Shown piece after piece: positions 24,794 to 34,557 of a DNA stretch of 64,000 nucleotides. The stretch comes from Alicyclobacillus sp. SO9. GTDB taxonomy: Bacteria; Bacillota; Bacilli; Alicyclobacillales; Alicyclobacillaceae. Below the pieces are notes generated by a model. That model was not told where the DNA came from. It saw only the letters and a list, made by a program, of their open reading frames with translations, and did not search any database. The stretch spans positions 558,001 to 622,000 of the forward strand of contig NZ_CP066339.1 in NCBI RefSeq assembly GCF_016406125.1. Direction: 5' to 3'. A program made the position numbers and the translations under genes. The number at the start of each line of letters is the position of its first letter. Positions within the stretch are counted from its first letter, which is position 1.

Positions 24794-27436
24794 ATGAAAA
24801 TTACGTCAGTACGTCACATCGAAGGTCCTAACGTCTATATTTATAGACCAGTGCTAGTGGCCATGGTGGACTTGGAAGAACTGACTGAAAAAGAAAGCCA
24901 TCAAATACCAGGCTTTGTTGACACTCTTCTATCGTACTATCCCGGCCTTGAGGAACACCACTGTGCAAAAGGCCGACCTGGCGGCTTTGTGGAACGACTT
25001 CGAGGCGGTACCTATTTTGGACACATCGTGGAGCATTTGGCAATTGAAATGGCTTCGAACCTAGGCTTGGACGTGCACTACGGTAAAACGCTGTATGCCG
25101 GGACGAGAGGTCACTATGAAATTGTTATTGAATGTGAGTCATTTCAGTGCCAGAAGGAACTTCTTTCTGAAGCAATTCAAGTGGTGCAACGTCTTGTACA
25201 GAACCAGTCAATCACTGTTGAAGAATCCCTTGACAAAGCCGCACAGTTGTTGACGAAAGCCCAACTTGGCCCTAGTACAGCTGCAATTGTAGAAGCAGCA
25301 AAGCGCAGAGATATTCCGGTTCGACGGTTGAATGAGGGAAGCCTCGTGCAATTGGGGTATGGGGCAAACAGACGATTGGTACAGGCTACGATGAACGAAT
25401 ACACATCCGTTGTGTCTGTTGATATTGCAGGGGACAAGCAGATGACAAAGCAACTGTTGTATGAAGCTGGTCTGCCTGTGCCTGAGGGAGGCGTCGCGGC
25501 TGATGAAAATGAAGCTGTTGCGTGGTTTCTCAAGGTAGGACAGCCAGTGGTCCTAAAGCCCCTTAACGGCAACCAGGGTAAAGGTGTCAGCATGAACCTG
25601 GCAACGGAAGAAGAAGTCAGACAGGCCTACAGACTGGCATCAGGAGTCAGCCCAGAAGTGGTTGTAGAGAGATATGTAGCCGGGAACAACATTCGACTCC
25701 TGGTTGTGAACGGAAAGCTGGCAGCTGCAAGTCAACGGATTCCTGCTCGTGTTCACGGTGACGGTGTTCACACCATTCAAGAGCTAGTCGACATTGAGAA
25801 CCAAAACCCTTTAAGAGGTGATGACCACGAGTTGCCGTTGACCAGGATTCGGCTGGACGCAACAGCGTCGCGGGTGTTGGCACAGCAAGGCGTAGGTGTT
25901 ACAAGTATCCCTGCGTCACAGCAGACTGTGTATTTGCGGGACAGCGCCAATCTTTCTACCGGCGGAGAAGCGATTGACATTACCTCTGTGTTACATCCGC
26001 GTTACAGGATGATTGCCGAACGGGCAGCACGCATCATCGGTCTCAATGTCTGCGGTATTGATATGATTGTTCGCGATGCCGGACGGGACGATGAAAACGC
26101 GGTTGTCATTGAGGCCAACGCCGCCCCTGGAATTCGAATGCATCAGCACCCGTCCTATGGTTTGTCACGCAATGTGGGCGAGGCAATTGTCGATGGACTG
26201 TATCCGGACGGCAGCAATGGACGTATTCCCATTGTTTCCATAACGGGGACCAACGGAAAGACAACGACGACACGTCTCATTGCGCATAGCCTGGCAGAAA
26301 GCGGCTATGTTGTGGGGATGACCACGACGTCCGGTGTCTATGTAAATAACGAGAAGATTATGGATGGCGATACAACGGGGCCTCAGAGCGCCAAAATGGT
26401 GCTTGCAGACCCAGCTGTCGAAGCAGCTGTTTTGGAAACGGCCCGGGGCGGTATCCTCAGAGGCGGATTGGCTTACGATAAGGCGAACGTAGCAGTGCTG
26501 ACAAATATTACGCCCGATCACGTTGGTCAAGACTTCGTCGAGACCCTGGATGACCTCGTACACATCAAGTCTCTTGTTGCGGAATGCGTGGCTGACGACG
26601 GAAGTGTGGTTTTGAACGCAGATAACGCTCCCCTCGTGAAACTGGGACGGCGCCTGCGTTCTAAAATTTGCTACTTTGCCCTGTACGAAGGCAACCCAGT
26701 TCTACAGCAACATCTTTCCGAGGGCGGAGTTGGGCACTGGCTGTCGGACGGATGGATTATGGAGGGGAGGGGAAACCTCCGATGGAAGGTGACTGAGATC
26801 GACGAAATCCCTCTTACCATGCAGGGGACAGCTCGCTTTCAAGTTGAAAACTGCCTGGCGGCTGCGTCCGCCTTACGTAGTCTGGGGCTGACGAGACGCG
26901 AGATTCGGAACGCATTTGCAAGCTTTCTGCCGGCAACGGCCAACCCGGGCAGGTGCAGCATTTACCGAATGCCTAACGGATGTCACGTGGTCTTAGATTA
27001 TGGTCACAATCCGGACGGTTATCGAAGAGTCGGAGAATGGTTGCGTCAAGCTTCGCCGGGCCGCTTATTTGGAGTCGTGGGCGTGCCGGGAGACAGGGCT
27101 GACAAACTGGTACGTGAGACTGCGCGGGAGGCTGCTCAAGTCTTTGACTACTTTGTTGTCAAGGAAGATGCTGACAAGAGAGGACGCAGTGAAGGTGAAA
27201 TAGCCAGGATGATGAGTGCTGAGATTCGGAAGACAGCCCCTGATAAACCCCTGCAGATGGTTTTGAAGGAAAGTGATGCACTGTGGACGGCAATTTCAGT
27301 CATGGAGCCAGGTGATACAGCAGTGGTGTTCTATGAGCAACTGGCACCTTTACAATCCCTGATTGAAAAACTCAACGGACAGCCGTCGGAAACCTTAAGA
27401 CAAACACAGACACAGTCAGCGGTAGTGATGCGCTGA
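24794..27436 (+). CDS. cphA: cyanophycin synthetase
   Basis: Builds the Asp-Arg polymer from ATP, aspartate and arginine without a ribosome. The N-terminal domain (about 1-160) begins MKITSVRHIEGPNVY; the ATP-grasp domain (about 220-470) holds VVLKPLNGNQGKGVSMN; the Mur-ligase-like part carries ITGTNGKTTTTRLIAH and LDYGHNPDGYRRV. Length 880 is typical for CphA1. AAGGAGAG precedes the ATG. The pair lies between sspF and ispE, where B. subtilis has neither gene. Confidence 0.95.
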   Translation: MKITSVRHIEGPNVYIYRPVLVAMVDLEELTEKESHQIPGFVDTLLSYYPGLEEHHCAKGRPGGFVERLRGGTYFGHIVEHLAIEMASNLGLDVHYGKTLYAGTRGHYEIVIECESFQCQKELLSEAIQVVQRLVQNQSITVEESLDKAAQLLTKAQLGPSTAAIVEAAKRRDIPVRRLNEGSLVQLGYGANRRLVQATMNEYTSVVSVDIAGDKQMTKQLLYEAGLPVPEGGVAADENEAVAWFLKVGQPVVLKPLNGNQGKGVSMNLATEEEVRQAYRLASGVSPEVVVERYVAGNNIRLLVVNGKLAAASQRIPARVHGDGVHTIQELVDIENQNPLRGDDHELPLTRIRLDATASRVLAQQGVGVTSIPASQQTVYLRDSANLSTGGEAIDITSVLHPRYRMIAERAARIIGLNVCGIDMIVRDAGRDDENAVVIEANAAPGIRMHQHPSYGLSRNVGEAIVDGLYPDGSNGRIPIVSITGTNGKTTTTRLIAHSLAESGYVVGMTTTSGVYVNNEKIMDGDTTGPQSAKMVLADPAVEAAVLETARGGILRGGLAYDKANVAVLTNITPDHVGQDFVETLDDLVHIKSLVAECVADDGSVVLNADNAPLVKLGRRLRSKICYFALYEGNPVLQQHLSEGGVGHWLSDGWIMEGRGNLRWKVTEIDEIPLTMQGTARFQVENCLAAASALRSLGLTRREIRNAFASFLPATANPGRCSIYRMPNGCHVVLDYGHNPDGYRRVGEWLRQASPGRLFGVVGVPGDRADKLVRETAREAAQVFDYFVVKEDADKRGRSEGEIARMMSAEIRKTAPDKPLQMVLKESDALWTAISVMEPGDTAVVFYEQLAPLQSLIEKLNGQPSETLRQTQTQSAVVMR

Positions 27437-27520
27437 GTGCAAAAGGCGGCGAAGAGGGATCTACAGGGTTGACGTCGCATCCATCTCGACGCATGCTAGA
27501 ATAGGTTGAGGTGGATAACG

Positions 27521-28369
27521 ATGTTAGCAGAAAGAGCCTATGCCAAGGTAAATCTAACCTTGGACGTGAATTTTAAACGGCCTGACGGCTATCATGACAT
27601 TGATATGGTCATGCAGACAATTGATTTGTCGGATTTAATCTGGCTCGAGGAAATCTCCGGCGGTGGTATCAAAATCGAATCGAATGTGAGTTATTTGCCG
27701 TTGGACAAGCGGAATTTGGCGTACGCTGCGACTGAAGTATTTCGTCAGGAAACAGGTATCACAACGGGAGTACGCATTCGAATTGACAAACAGATTCCTG
27801 TCGCCGCCGGGTTGGGCGGCGGCAGTGCAGACGCTGCAGCTGTGCTGAGAGGACTGAATAAATTGTGGAAGACCGGGTTATCGACAGACAACCTGGCAGA
27901 AATGGGTGCATCTGTTGGTTCGGATGTGCCTTTCCTTGTGTATGAAGGTTGTGGTGTAGCCACCGGGCGAGGGGAGCAAGTTCGGCTTGTTCGCCATCCG
28001 ACAAAGGCGTGGATCGTCCTTGTGCGTCCAACGGTGTTTGTTTCTACTGCTGCAATTTACGGTGCATGTGAGTCTTTTCAAACCAGATTAGAACCGTCGA
28101 GTAAGGCCATGGTGGAAGCGCTGAAACAGGGTGACTTAGATAGAACCGCAGGATTGATTTCCAACGATTTGACGCCTGTTGCGGAAAGACTTTACCCGGA
28201 AATTGCAGAAATGAGGGAACGGTTGGAAGGTGTAACGAGATCGACCGTTTACATGTCCGGCAGCGGTCCAACGCTGTTTTGTCTCGCGCCCAACGAGACG
28301 GTTGCTCACCGCTATTACAATGCTATTAATGGATTTGCAAAGGAAGTCTACTTGTCTCGTTTTATCTAG
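27521..28369 (+). CDS. ispE: 4-diphosphocytidyl-2-C-methyl-D-erythritol kinase
   Basis: GHMP kinase of the MEP isoprenoid pathway. ERAYAKVNLTLDV, the phosphate loop PVAAGLGGGSADAAAVL and MSGSGPTLFCL are present. 282 residues. The ATG is preferred over an in-frame TTG 15 bases upstream, because that TTG lies at the edge of the GAGGTGG ribosome site. A candidate extended -10 (TGCTAGAAT) lies just upstream. Confidence 0.95.
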   Translation: MLAERAYAKVNLTLDVNFKRPDGYHDIDMVMQTIDLSDLIWLEEISGGGIKIESNVSYLPLDKRNLAYAATEVFRQETGITTGVRIRIDKQIPVAAGLGGGSADAAAVLRGLNKLWKTGLSTDNLAEMGASVGSDVPFLVYEGCGVATGRGEQVRLVRHPTKAWIVLVRPTVFVSTAAIYGACESFQTRLEPSSKAMVEALKQGDLDRTAGLISNDLTPVAERLYPEIAEMRERLEGVTRSTVYMSGSGPTLFCLAPNETVAHRYYNAINGFAKEVYLSRFI

Positions 28370-28414
28370 TTAGTTGAGTGATGATGACATGTCGCGTTGT
28401 GGGGGGAGAAGCGC

Positions 28415-29224
28415 TTGCGTCGGTCTGAACGGATTATTAGAGTCGTAAGAGCTTTACAGGAAAGGCCCAACCAGCAGATTTCACTGTCCGAACTGGCTGA
28501 GGAATACGGTGTCGCCAAGTCATCGTTAAGTGAAGATGTGGCTTTGATTCGCGACGTACTTGAAGCTGACGGTGCGGGAACCGTGGTGTCGTTAACTGGA
28601 GCAGGCGGCGGTGTGCTGCTAAGACCGCGGGTTCCCGAACGGGACCGTCAACTGTTCTTTGCTGATATGTGCCAACGCCTAAGCGACTCTTCTCGCTTGT
28701 TACCGGGAGGATTTCTGTACATGTCCGACATTTTAGGTGATGCGAGCGTACTGGACATGGCTGGACGCTTGTTTGCCGAGCGGTTTCAAGACTCCAACGC
28801 CAACGTAGTTGTGACGGTAGAGACAAAAGGAATCCCGCTGGCTTGTGCAACAGCCCATTATTTGAATGTACCTGTCGTCATTGTTCGTCGAGACCATAAG
28901 GTTACGGACGGTGCAGCCTTAACCGCACACTATGTGTCTGGTTCGGAGCGCCGTATCCAGACCATGTCGATTTCCAAGCGAGCACTCCCGCCCGAAGCCC
29001 GGGTTTTGATTGTGGACGATTTTATGAAAGCCGGAGCTACTGCAAAAGGGGTCAGCAGCTTGGTCAAAGAGTTTGCATCAAGTGTAGTGGGTACTGCGGT
29101 GTTTGTTACGACTTCAGAACCAACCGGAAAATTAGTTCCAAGTCCGGTTGCACTCTTTACCGTGGGGCAGTTGGAAGAAGAGAACGAGATTCAAGTGTGG
29201 GCCCAAACGGATTGGCGAGTCTAG
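28415..29224 (+). CDS. purR: pur operon repressor PurR
   Basis: Represses purine synthesis genes and responds to PRPP. N-terminal winged helix (RRSERIIRVVRALQERP to about residue 75), then a phosphoribosyltransferase-like domain with LLPGGFLYMSDILG, TKGIPLACATAHYLNVPVV and the PRPP loop VLIVDDFMKAGATAKG. TTG start with GGGGGGAGA upstream; 269 residues. Followed by ridA, as in Bacillus. Confidence 0.95.
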   Translation: MRRSERIIRVVRALQERPNQQISLSELAEEYGVAKSSLSEDVALIRDVLEADGAGTVVSLTGAGGGVLLRPRVPERDRQLFFADMCQRLSDSSRLLPGGFLYMSDILGDASVLDMAGRLFAERFQDSNANVVVTVETKGIPLACATAHYLNVPVVIVRRDHKVTDGAALTAHYVSGSERRIQTMSISKRALPPEARVLIVDDFMKAGATAKGVSSLVKEFASSVVGTAVFVTTSEPTGKLVPSPVALFTVGQLEEENEIQVWAQTDWRV

Positions 29225-29383
29225 TACACCCGCCATATCTGCTATGTGCAGTAATCTGTTACACTGAGCAACAGGGTGCGAAGATGCACTGGATGCCCGT
29301 CACGTACATGTGTTGACGCGCTCTGTGAAGACTTGCGCAGGGGCTGCTGAGCAGCGTTGATTCAAGATTGGAGGAGAAGAGTA

Positions 29384-29755
29384 GTGCAAACGGTTAAGAC
29401 AGATTTAGCGCCACAAGCAATCGGTCCATATTCGCAGGCAGTTGTCACAGGAAATACGATTTACGCGTCGGGTCAAATTGGATTGCGGCCAGACGGCTCG
29501 TTGGTCACGGGCTCAATTGAGGATGAGGTTTTGCAGGTGCTGGAAAATGTAGACGCCATTCTAACGGCCGCAGGAGTCAGCCGCGCAAGCGTTGTAAAGA
29601 CGACCATCTTTATGACAGACCTAGCGAATTTTGAGAAGGTCAACCAAGTGTACGGCAATTTTTTTGGCGACCATCGTCCAGCTCGGTCTACCGTCCAAGT
29701 TGCCGCTTTGCCCAAAGGTGCTCAGGTGGAAATTGAAGTGATGGCAGTATCTTGA
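29384..29755 (+). CDS. ridA: RidA/YabJ imine deaminase
   Basis: Trimeric enzyme that hydrolyses reactive enamines and imines to keto acids; it also affects PurR control in B. subtilis. AIGPYSQAVVTGNTIYASGQ, KTTIFMTDLANF and RSTVQVAALPKGAQVEIE (with the conserved Arg) are visible. GTG start follows GGAGGAG; 123 residues. The 160 bp before it, after purR, hold no clear promoter. Confidence 0.94.
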   Translation: MQTVKTDLAPQAIGPYSQAVVTGNTIYASGQIGLRPDGSLVTGSIEDEVLQVLENVDAILTAAGVSRASVVKTTIFMTDLANFEKVNQVYGNFFGDHRPARSTVQVAALPKGAQVEIEVMAVS

Positions 29756-29826
29756 GACGTGATAGCCCCTACAAAAGAGTAAACGCCTAAAATTTTCGAT
29801 AATTTTAAAATCGAAAGTTAAATCTG

Positions 29827-29853
29827 GCAGGAAATTGACGGTTTTTGTTGAAT
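29827..29853 (+). promoter_or_regulatory. sigma-H promoter of spoVG
   Basis: GCAGGAAAT and GTTGAAT match the sigma-H consensus (RnAGGAWWW and RnnGAAT) with the same AGGA-to-GAAT spacing of 21 as recalled for B. subtilis spoVG. An A/T-rich tract, which AbrB favours, lies just upstream. Confidence 0.85.
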
Positions 29854-29899
29854 ACCACTCTTAACTGACTTCAGGGACAGGACAAGGGTGGTGACAAAC

Positions 29900-30181
29900 A
29901 TGCAAATCACGGACGTACGGCTTCGCAAAGTTAACAGTGAGGGACGTATGAAGGCAATTGCTTCCGTCACTTTTGACGCCGAGTTTGTAGTGCACGACAT
30001 CCGGGTAATTGACGGAAATAACGGAATGTTCGTTGCAATGCCAAGCAAAAAGACTCCCGACGGGGAGTTTCGGGATATCGCGCATCCGATTTCATCTGCT
30101 ACACGCCAGAAGATTCAAGAAGCTGTTTTGACTGAATATGAGCGCGCGGATGACGATGCACAGGAGCAGCCCAGCGCGTAG
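29900..30181 (+). CDS. spoVG: septation regulator SpoVG
   Basis: RNA- and DNA-binding regulator of septation and envelope genes. [31 protein letters not shown] and [10 protein letters not shown] are diagnostic. ATG with AGGGTGGTGA upstream; in-frame GTGs upstream lie inside that site. 93 residues, with an acidic Ala/Glu tail. Confidence 0.97.
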   Translation: MQITDVRLRKVNSEGRMKAIASVTFDAEFVVHDIRVIDGNNGMFVAMPSKKTPDGEFRDIAHPISSATRQKIQEAVLTEYERADDDAQEQPSA

Positions 30182-30278
30182 GGTTGTTTCGCAGGTCTAT
30201 AGTCCATTTACGGTGTCTTATGTCAGGACAGCGACAGTCACTCATCTCATTATTATTGATATTCGGATTCGGCTTGGG

Positions 30279-30307
30279 GTCTGGGGACTTCCCTCGGACT
30301 CTTTTTG
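30279..30307 (+). terminator. terminator after spoVG
   Basis: Imperfect stem GTCTGGGG/CCCTCGGAC followed by TCTTTTTG. It separates spoVG from the glmU promoter. Confidence 0.55.
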
Positions 30308-30317
30308 TCATGGAAAA

Positions 30318-30346
30318 TTGAACGCTGTGACCGCATCAGGTACACT
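30318..30346 (+). promoter_or_regulatory. sigma-A promoter of glmU
   Basis: TTGAAC, 17 bases, TACACT, about 30 bases before the glmU start. Confidence 0.65.
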
Positions 30347-30376
30347 GGACTTCAGAGTGAGTATGGAGGGGATCTA

Positions 30377-31783
30377 GTGGGCAGATGTGCCGTCGTTTTA
30401 GCAGCAGGACTCGGAACAAGGATGAAGTCAAACAAGCACAAGGTACTGCACGAAGTGGCTGGCAAGCCGATGATATTACATATCCTTGATGAATTGCAAA
30501 AACTGCATCTCAGTCAATGTATTGTCGTAGTCGGGCAGGCCCGTGAAAGTGTGATGGAGGCCGTGGGAAATCGCGCCGAATTTGCAATCCAGGATGAGCA
30601 ATTGGGAACGGCGCACGCGGTTCAAACAGCAGTGCCGCTGCTTTCCCCGGATGCTGATTCTACGCTGGTGCTGTATGGCGACGCCCCCTTGGTTCGCGCA
30701 GAGACGATGGAGAAACTGTTTTCTCTGCAGGAGCAGCAAAACGCTGCTGCCGTCGTATTGACTGCACAAGTCGAGGATCCAACCGGATTGGGACGAATTG
30801 TAAAGGACAGCGAAGGCGAAATTGCAAAAATTGTCGAAGAGAAAGACGCTGACCCTGAAGAGCGAAGGATTTCGGAGATAAACAGCGGTATTTACGCGTT
30901 TTCCACTCAAGACCTGATTTCTTCACTCAAATCTATTGGAAACCAGAATGTACAAGCGGAGTACTACCTGACCGATACGGTAGATATTTTGCGCCGTCAG
31001 CAGCGAAAAGTTTTGTCCCATTGTGTCGAAGACGCGTCTGAGATTGCCAGTGTCAACAACCGGCAACAGTTGGCAGAAGTTGAATCGCTGTTTCGCAAGA
31101 AATTAAATCAGCACTGGATGATGGAAGGCGTCACAATGTTGCATCCAGAGACCACCTACATTGACGCTGACGTACAGCTTGAACGAGATACGGTACTGTA
31201 TCCAGGAACATACCTCCAAGGTACAACAAAAATCGGCGAAAATTGCACAATTGGGCCTAATTCACGTTTGTTTGATGCAATTATTGAGAGAGATTCAAAA
31301 ATAGAACAGTCGGTAGTTTTGGAGAGTACTGTCCATTCCGGTGTCAGCGTGGGTCCGTTCGCCTATATCCGTCCGGGCAGTGAAATTGGCTCGGGTGCGA
31401 AAGTCGGAGACTTTGTTGAAATCAAAAAATCGAAGCTGGGCGCGGGAACAAAGGTGAGTCATCTGGCCTATTTAGGCGACGCACAGATTGGTGCCAACGT
31501 GAATGTTGGGTGCGGTGTAATTACGGTGAACTACGATGGAGAGTCTAAGCACCAGACGCTTGTGGGAGACAACAGTTTCATTGGGTCTAACGCCAACCTG
31601 ATTGCTCCTGTTCGAATTGGGGATGGTGCATATGTGACAGCGGGATCGACCATTACAGACGATGTCCCCGGCGACGGATTCGCAATCGCCCGAGCACGTC
31701 AGACAACCAAAGAAGATTATGTAGAACAATGGAAGCAAAAGAAACACCAGGAACGGCATAATTCCAATCCAGGAGGAATGTAG
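30377..31783 (+). CDS. glmU: bifunctional UDP-GlcNAc pyrophosphorylase / GlcN-1-P acetyltransferase
   Basis: Makes UDP-GlcNAc for peptidoglycan. The N-terminal uridyltransferase has [19 protein letters not shown], and the C-terminal left-handed beta helix has hexapeptide repeats ending [20 protein letters not shown] follows GGAGGGG by five bases; 468 residues, the usual length. It forms a unit with prs four bases downstream. Confidence 0.97.
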   Translation: MGRCAVVLAAGLGTRMKSNKHKVLHEVAGKPMILHILDELQKLHLSQCIVVVGQARESVMEAVGNRAEFAIQDEQLGTAHAVQTAVPLLSPDADSTLVLYGDAPLVRAETMEKLFSLQEQQNAAAVVLTAQVEDPTGLGRIVKDSEGEIAKIVEEKDADPEERRISEINSGIYAFSTQDLISSLKSIGNQNVQAEYYLTDTVDILRRQQRKVLSHCVEDASEIASVNNRQQLAEVESLFRKKLNQHWMMEGVTMLHPETTYIDADVQLERDTVLYPGTYLQGTTKIGENCTIGPNSRLFDAIIERDSKIEQSVVLESTVHSGVSVGPFAYIRPGSEIGSGAKVGDFVEIKKSKLGAGTKVSHLAYLGDAQIGANVNVGCGVITVNYDGESKHQTLVGDNSFIGSNANLIAPVRIGDGAYVTAGSTITDDVPGDGFAIARARQTTKEDYVEQWKQKKHQERHNSNPGGM

Positions 31784-31787
31784 AAGG

Positions 31788-32732
31788 ATGGCTCGGGAGC
31801 GAGAACTGAAATTATTCACGGGTAATTCAAATCCTACCTTAGCACGTGAAATTGCTGATCACATTGGGGTCCCCATAGGAGAATGTACCGTAGGCCGGTT
31901 TAAGGACGGTGAAGTCCATATCAAGCTGGGAGAAAGTGTGCGCGGCGCCAACGTCTTTGTGATTCAGCCCACATCTGCTCCTGTCAATGAACACTTGATG
32001 GAATTGTTAATCATGGTCGACGCCCTGAAACGGGCGTCTGCGAAGACAATCAGCGTGGTGATTCCGTACTACGGCTATGCGCGCCAAGACAGGAAGGCGC
32101 GAGCGCGGGACCCGATTACAGCAAAATTGGTTGCGAATCTGCTCGAAAAAGCCGGAGCCACCAGAGTCATCTGCATGGATCTTCACGCCGGCCAGATTCA
32201 GGGGTTCTTTGATATTCCGCTGGATCATCTCATCGGCCTTCCGATTCTTGCAAATTACTTCATTCAAAAAAACCTGGAAGATCCCGTTGTTGTTTCACCT
32301 GATATGGGGGGTGTCACCAGGGCTCGAGCATTGGCTGAGCGTCTGGGTGCGCCTTTGGCAATCATCGATAAACGACGTCCGGATGTGAATGTGGCCGAAG
32401 TGATGAATATTATCGGGGATATTGAGGGAAAGACGGCCGTCATCATTGATGACATGATTGATACGGCCGGAACCATTACAGCCGGTGCCCAGGCATTGCT
32501 TGATAGAGGCGCAAAAGATGTGTACGCTTGCTGTATTCACCCAGTGCTCTCGGGAGCTGGCGTGGACCGATTACAGGACTCAAAAATCAGGGAAGTTGTG
32601 GTGACAAACACCATTGCTTTGCCCCCGGAAAAAAGAATTGATAAGATTAAAGTGCTGTCTGTCGCTGAATTGATTGCAGAAGCAATTTTACGCGTGCACA
32701 CGCGCCGGTCAATCAGCGCATTGTTCGATTGA
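31788..32732 (+). CDS. prs: ribose-phosphate pyrophosphokinase
   Basis: Makes PRPP, the shared precursor for purines, pyrimidines, histidine and NAD and the ligand of Pur[17 protein letters not shown], the flexible loop [15 protein letters not shown] and the PRPP site [17 protein letters not shown] are present. 314 residues. AGGAGG precedes the ATG. Confidence 0.98.
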   Translation: MARERELKLFTGNSNPTLAREIADHIGVPIGECTVGRFKDGEVHIKLGESVRGANVFVIQPTSAPVNEHLMELLIMVDALKRASAKTISVVIPYYGYARQDRKARARDPITAKLVANLLEKAGATRVICMDLHAGQIQGFFDIPLDHLIGLPILANYFIQKNLEDPVVVSPDMGGVTRARALAERLGAPLAIIDKRRPDVNVAEVMNIIGDIEGKTAVIIDDMIDTAGTITAGAQALLDRGAKDVYACCIHPVLSGAGVDRLQDSKIREVVVTNTIALPPEKRIDKIKVLSVAELIAEAILRVHTRRSISALFD

Positions 32733-32756
32733 GTGTTTGAAAGGAGTAAAAGACAA

Positions 32757-33350
32757 ATGAATCACCCAGTTTTGGAAGCAGAAGTGCGTGATACGCACGG
32801 AAGTACGTTGGCGCGCTTGCGCAAAGGTGGACGAGTTCCAGCAGTCGTTTATGGAAACGGAATGCCAGCCACTGCTATTTCCGTATTGGACAAGGCGTTC
32901 ATCGGCGAAAATCCGTTGCGCTCCGGCTTAGTACAACTTGCGCTGGACGGAAAGAAAGTCAATGCCATGATTCACCAAATTCAACGCCATCCTGTGTCTC
33001 TGGACATCCTCCACATAGACTTTTACCAGGTGAACTTGAATGAGCCAATTGATTCGAAAATACCTGTTCATGTTCATGGGGTTGAAGAAGTCGAACGTCG
33101 CCGTGGAATTGTTCAGCAACAGCTTCGCGAAGTCGAAGTGCATGCCCTTCCAGAAAAAACGCCCGAGTACTTAAGTGTAGACGTCAGCAACCTTGAAAAC
33201 GGAGATCATCTGTCACTAGGCGATATTGAACTGCCTGCAGGTGTAGAACTTCGGTCTGATGCTGCTGAAGTTGTTGTGAGCGTACTTGTATCTAAGCGTA
33301 CGGCTGAAACCGAAGAGGATAGTTCAGAAGCGGCAGAAGTGGAAGAGTAA
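32757..33350 (+). CDS. rplY: 50S ribosomal protein L25 / general stress protein Ctc
   Basis: Binds 5S rRNA. An N-terminal L25 domain (about 1-90, LRKGGRVPAVVYGNG) is followed by a TL5/CTC C-terminal domain and an acidic Glu-rich tail. ATG with AAAGGAG upstream; an in-frame ATG 24 bases earlier has no site. 197 residues. In B. subtilis ctc is under sigma-B; no sigma-B promoter was seen here, and it lies 24 bases after prs. Confidence 0.94.
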   Translation: MNHPVLEAEVRDTHGSTLARLRKGGRVPAVVYGNGMPATAISVLDKAFIGENPLRSGLVQLALDGKKVNAMIHQIQRHPVSLDILHIDFYQVNLNEPIDSKIPVHVHGVEEVERRRGIVQQQLREVEVHALPEKTPEYLSVDVSNLENGDHLSLGDIELPAGVELRSDAAEVVVSVLVSKRTAETEEDSSEAAEVEE

Positions 33351-33365
33351 TTTTCAGGAACTCGG

Positions 33366-33390
33366 AAGCCGCGCAAAAGCGCGGCTTTCT
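33366..33390 (+). terminator. terminator after rplY
   Basis: Stem AAGCCGCGC/GCGCGGCTT with an AAAA loop and a short T-rich tail. Stable but with a weak U tract, so partial read-through into pth is likely. Confidence 0.6.
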
Positions 33391-33424
33391 GAGGTTTCAA
33401 GACATATACACTGGAGCGTGGAAC

Positions 33425-33985
33425 ATGAAGGTTGTTGTTGGTCTGGGCAATCCTGGAGCTAAGTACGAGCGCACGCGCCACAATGCCGGATTCTGGGTCA
33501 TCGCACGGTTGGCAGAAAAATTGTCGATCACAGGAACCAAGGAAAAGTGGAGTGCCATCGTAGGTGAAACATTTGTGAGCGGCGAAAAGGTCCTGCTTGT
33601 GCAGCCGCTGACCTTCATGAACAAAAGCGGAGACTCTGTCAGGCAAATTGTTGAGTACTTCCCGCAAATTAAGCCGGCCTCCGATATCGTTGTCATATAC
33701 GACGACATGGATTTACCTCCTGGGGTTATACGGTTGCGGCAGCAAGGAAGTTCAGGCGGGCACAATGGGATGAAGTCCATTGTGAATGCGCTCCGAGAGC
33801 AGTCTATCTGCAGAATTAGAATCGGCATTGGCCGCCCGGACAAACAGGATGTCATTGACTACGTGCTGCAGCGGCCTGGTGTGGAGGATGAGCAAGCGAT
33901 TGAAGAGAGCGTCAATCTTGCTGTCGAGGCTGTAGTGCTCACATTAAACAGTGGATTTCAGCATGCGATGAATAAGTATAATTAA
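33425..33985 (+). CDS. pth: peptidyl-tRNA hydrolase
   Basis: Recycles peptidyl-tRNA. VVGLGNPGAKYERTRHNAGF (with the catalytic His), FMNKSGDSV and YDDMDLPPG are visible. 186 residues. B. subtilis pth is also called spoVC. Confidence 0.97.
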   Translation: MKVVVGLGNPGAKYERTRHNAGFWVIARLAEKLSITGTKEKWSAIVGETFVSGEKVLLVQPLTFMNKSGDSVRQIVEYFPQIKPASDIVVIYDDMDLPPGVIRLRQQGSSGGHNGMKSIVNALREQSICRIRIGIGRPDKQDVIDYVLQRPGVEDEQAIEESVNLAVEAVVLTLNSGFQHAMNKYN

Positions 33986-34064
33986 CAGGTATGAGATACG
34001 CACCAACCTTCCATACTAATTGAAACGGTACTTTTTAAGGGCTGTTTCGAGAGGGGATGAGGTT

Positions 34065-34310
34065 ATGCGGATTTCTTATGTCTGTAAACACTGCCAGCAC
34101 CAAGTCGGTGAAATTAATCGACCTGATTGGAATTTTCAAGATGCAGAACGCCTTTGCGGATTTGGGAGCTTGTCAAGTGTGGAGCAAGAAGACACCATTG
34201 CATATAATCAGAATCAGAGTGTAGCATATGTACATGTGGTTTGCGATCACTGCCAACAGGCGGTAGAAGAAAACCCAGAATTGCTATTAGAAGGAAAATT
34301 GCTGCAATAG
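34065..34310 (+). CDS. fin: anti-sigma-F factor Fin (YabK)
   Basis: Small zinc protein that inactivates sigma-F during the switch to sigma-G. The 81 residues show ISYVCKHCQHQVG near the start and HVVCDHCQQAVEENPELLL at the end, the same C-pair spacing as B. subtilis Fin. ATG preceded by GGGGATGAGG. Same pth-fin-mfd order as B. subtilis. The frame is open 15 codons upstream. Confidence 0.9.
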   Translation: MRISYVCKHCQHQVGEINRPDWNFQDAERLCGFGSLSSVEQEDTIAYNQNQSVAYVHVVCDHCQQAVEENPELLLEGKLLQ

Positions 34311-34369
34311 TATTGGAGGGGGCGTACCATTGCCTCAAATTCCACGGATGTTTAACCTCGGTTGACGAC

Positions 34370-34397
34370 AGCCTTGGCTCTTTGCTAAGGCTCTTTT
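34370..34397 (+). terminator. terminator after fin
   Basis: Stem AGCCTT/AAGGCT with an 11-base loop followed by CTTTT. Confidence 0.5.
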
Positions 34398-34420
34398 GCG
34401 TGTCCGCACTTGAAGTTGTT

Positions 34421-34496
34421 CAGCGACAGAACGACAGCTTTTGTGAATTCTGTCGCTGGTATTGTCCACTGAAGTTCACGGTGTCACTGAAGTTCA
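34421..34496 (+). other. inverted and direct repeats in the mfd leader
   Basis: An 11-bp perfect inverted repeat (CAGCGACAGAA and TTCTGTCGCTG, 16-base loop) is followed by a 12-bp direct repeat, CACTGAAGTTCA, at 34467 and 34485. A looser relative of the direct repeat lies near 34406. Possible protein or RNA control site; function unknown. Confidence 0.6.
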
Positions 34497-34557
34497 GTTT
34501 ACTGTTCATAGATTTTAGTCAGATGAATGAATGTCCGCTTACCGCGGAGGAGGGGTA

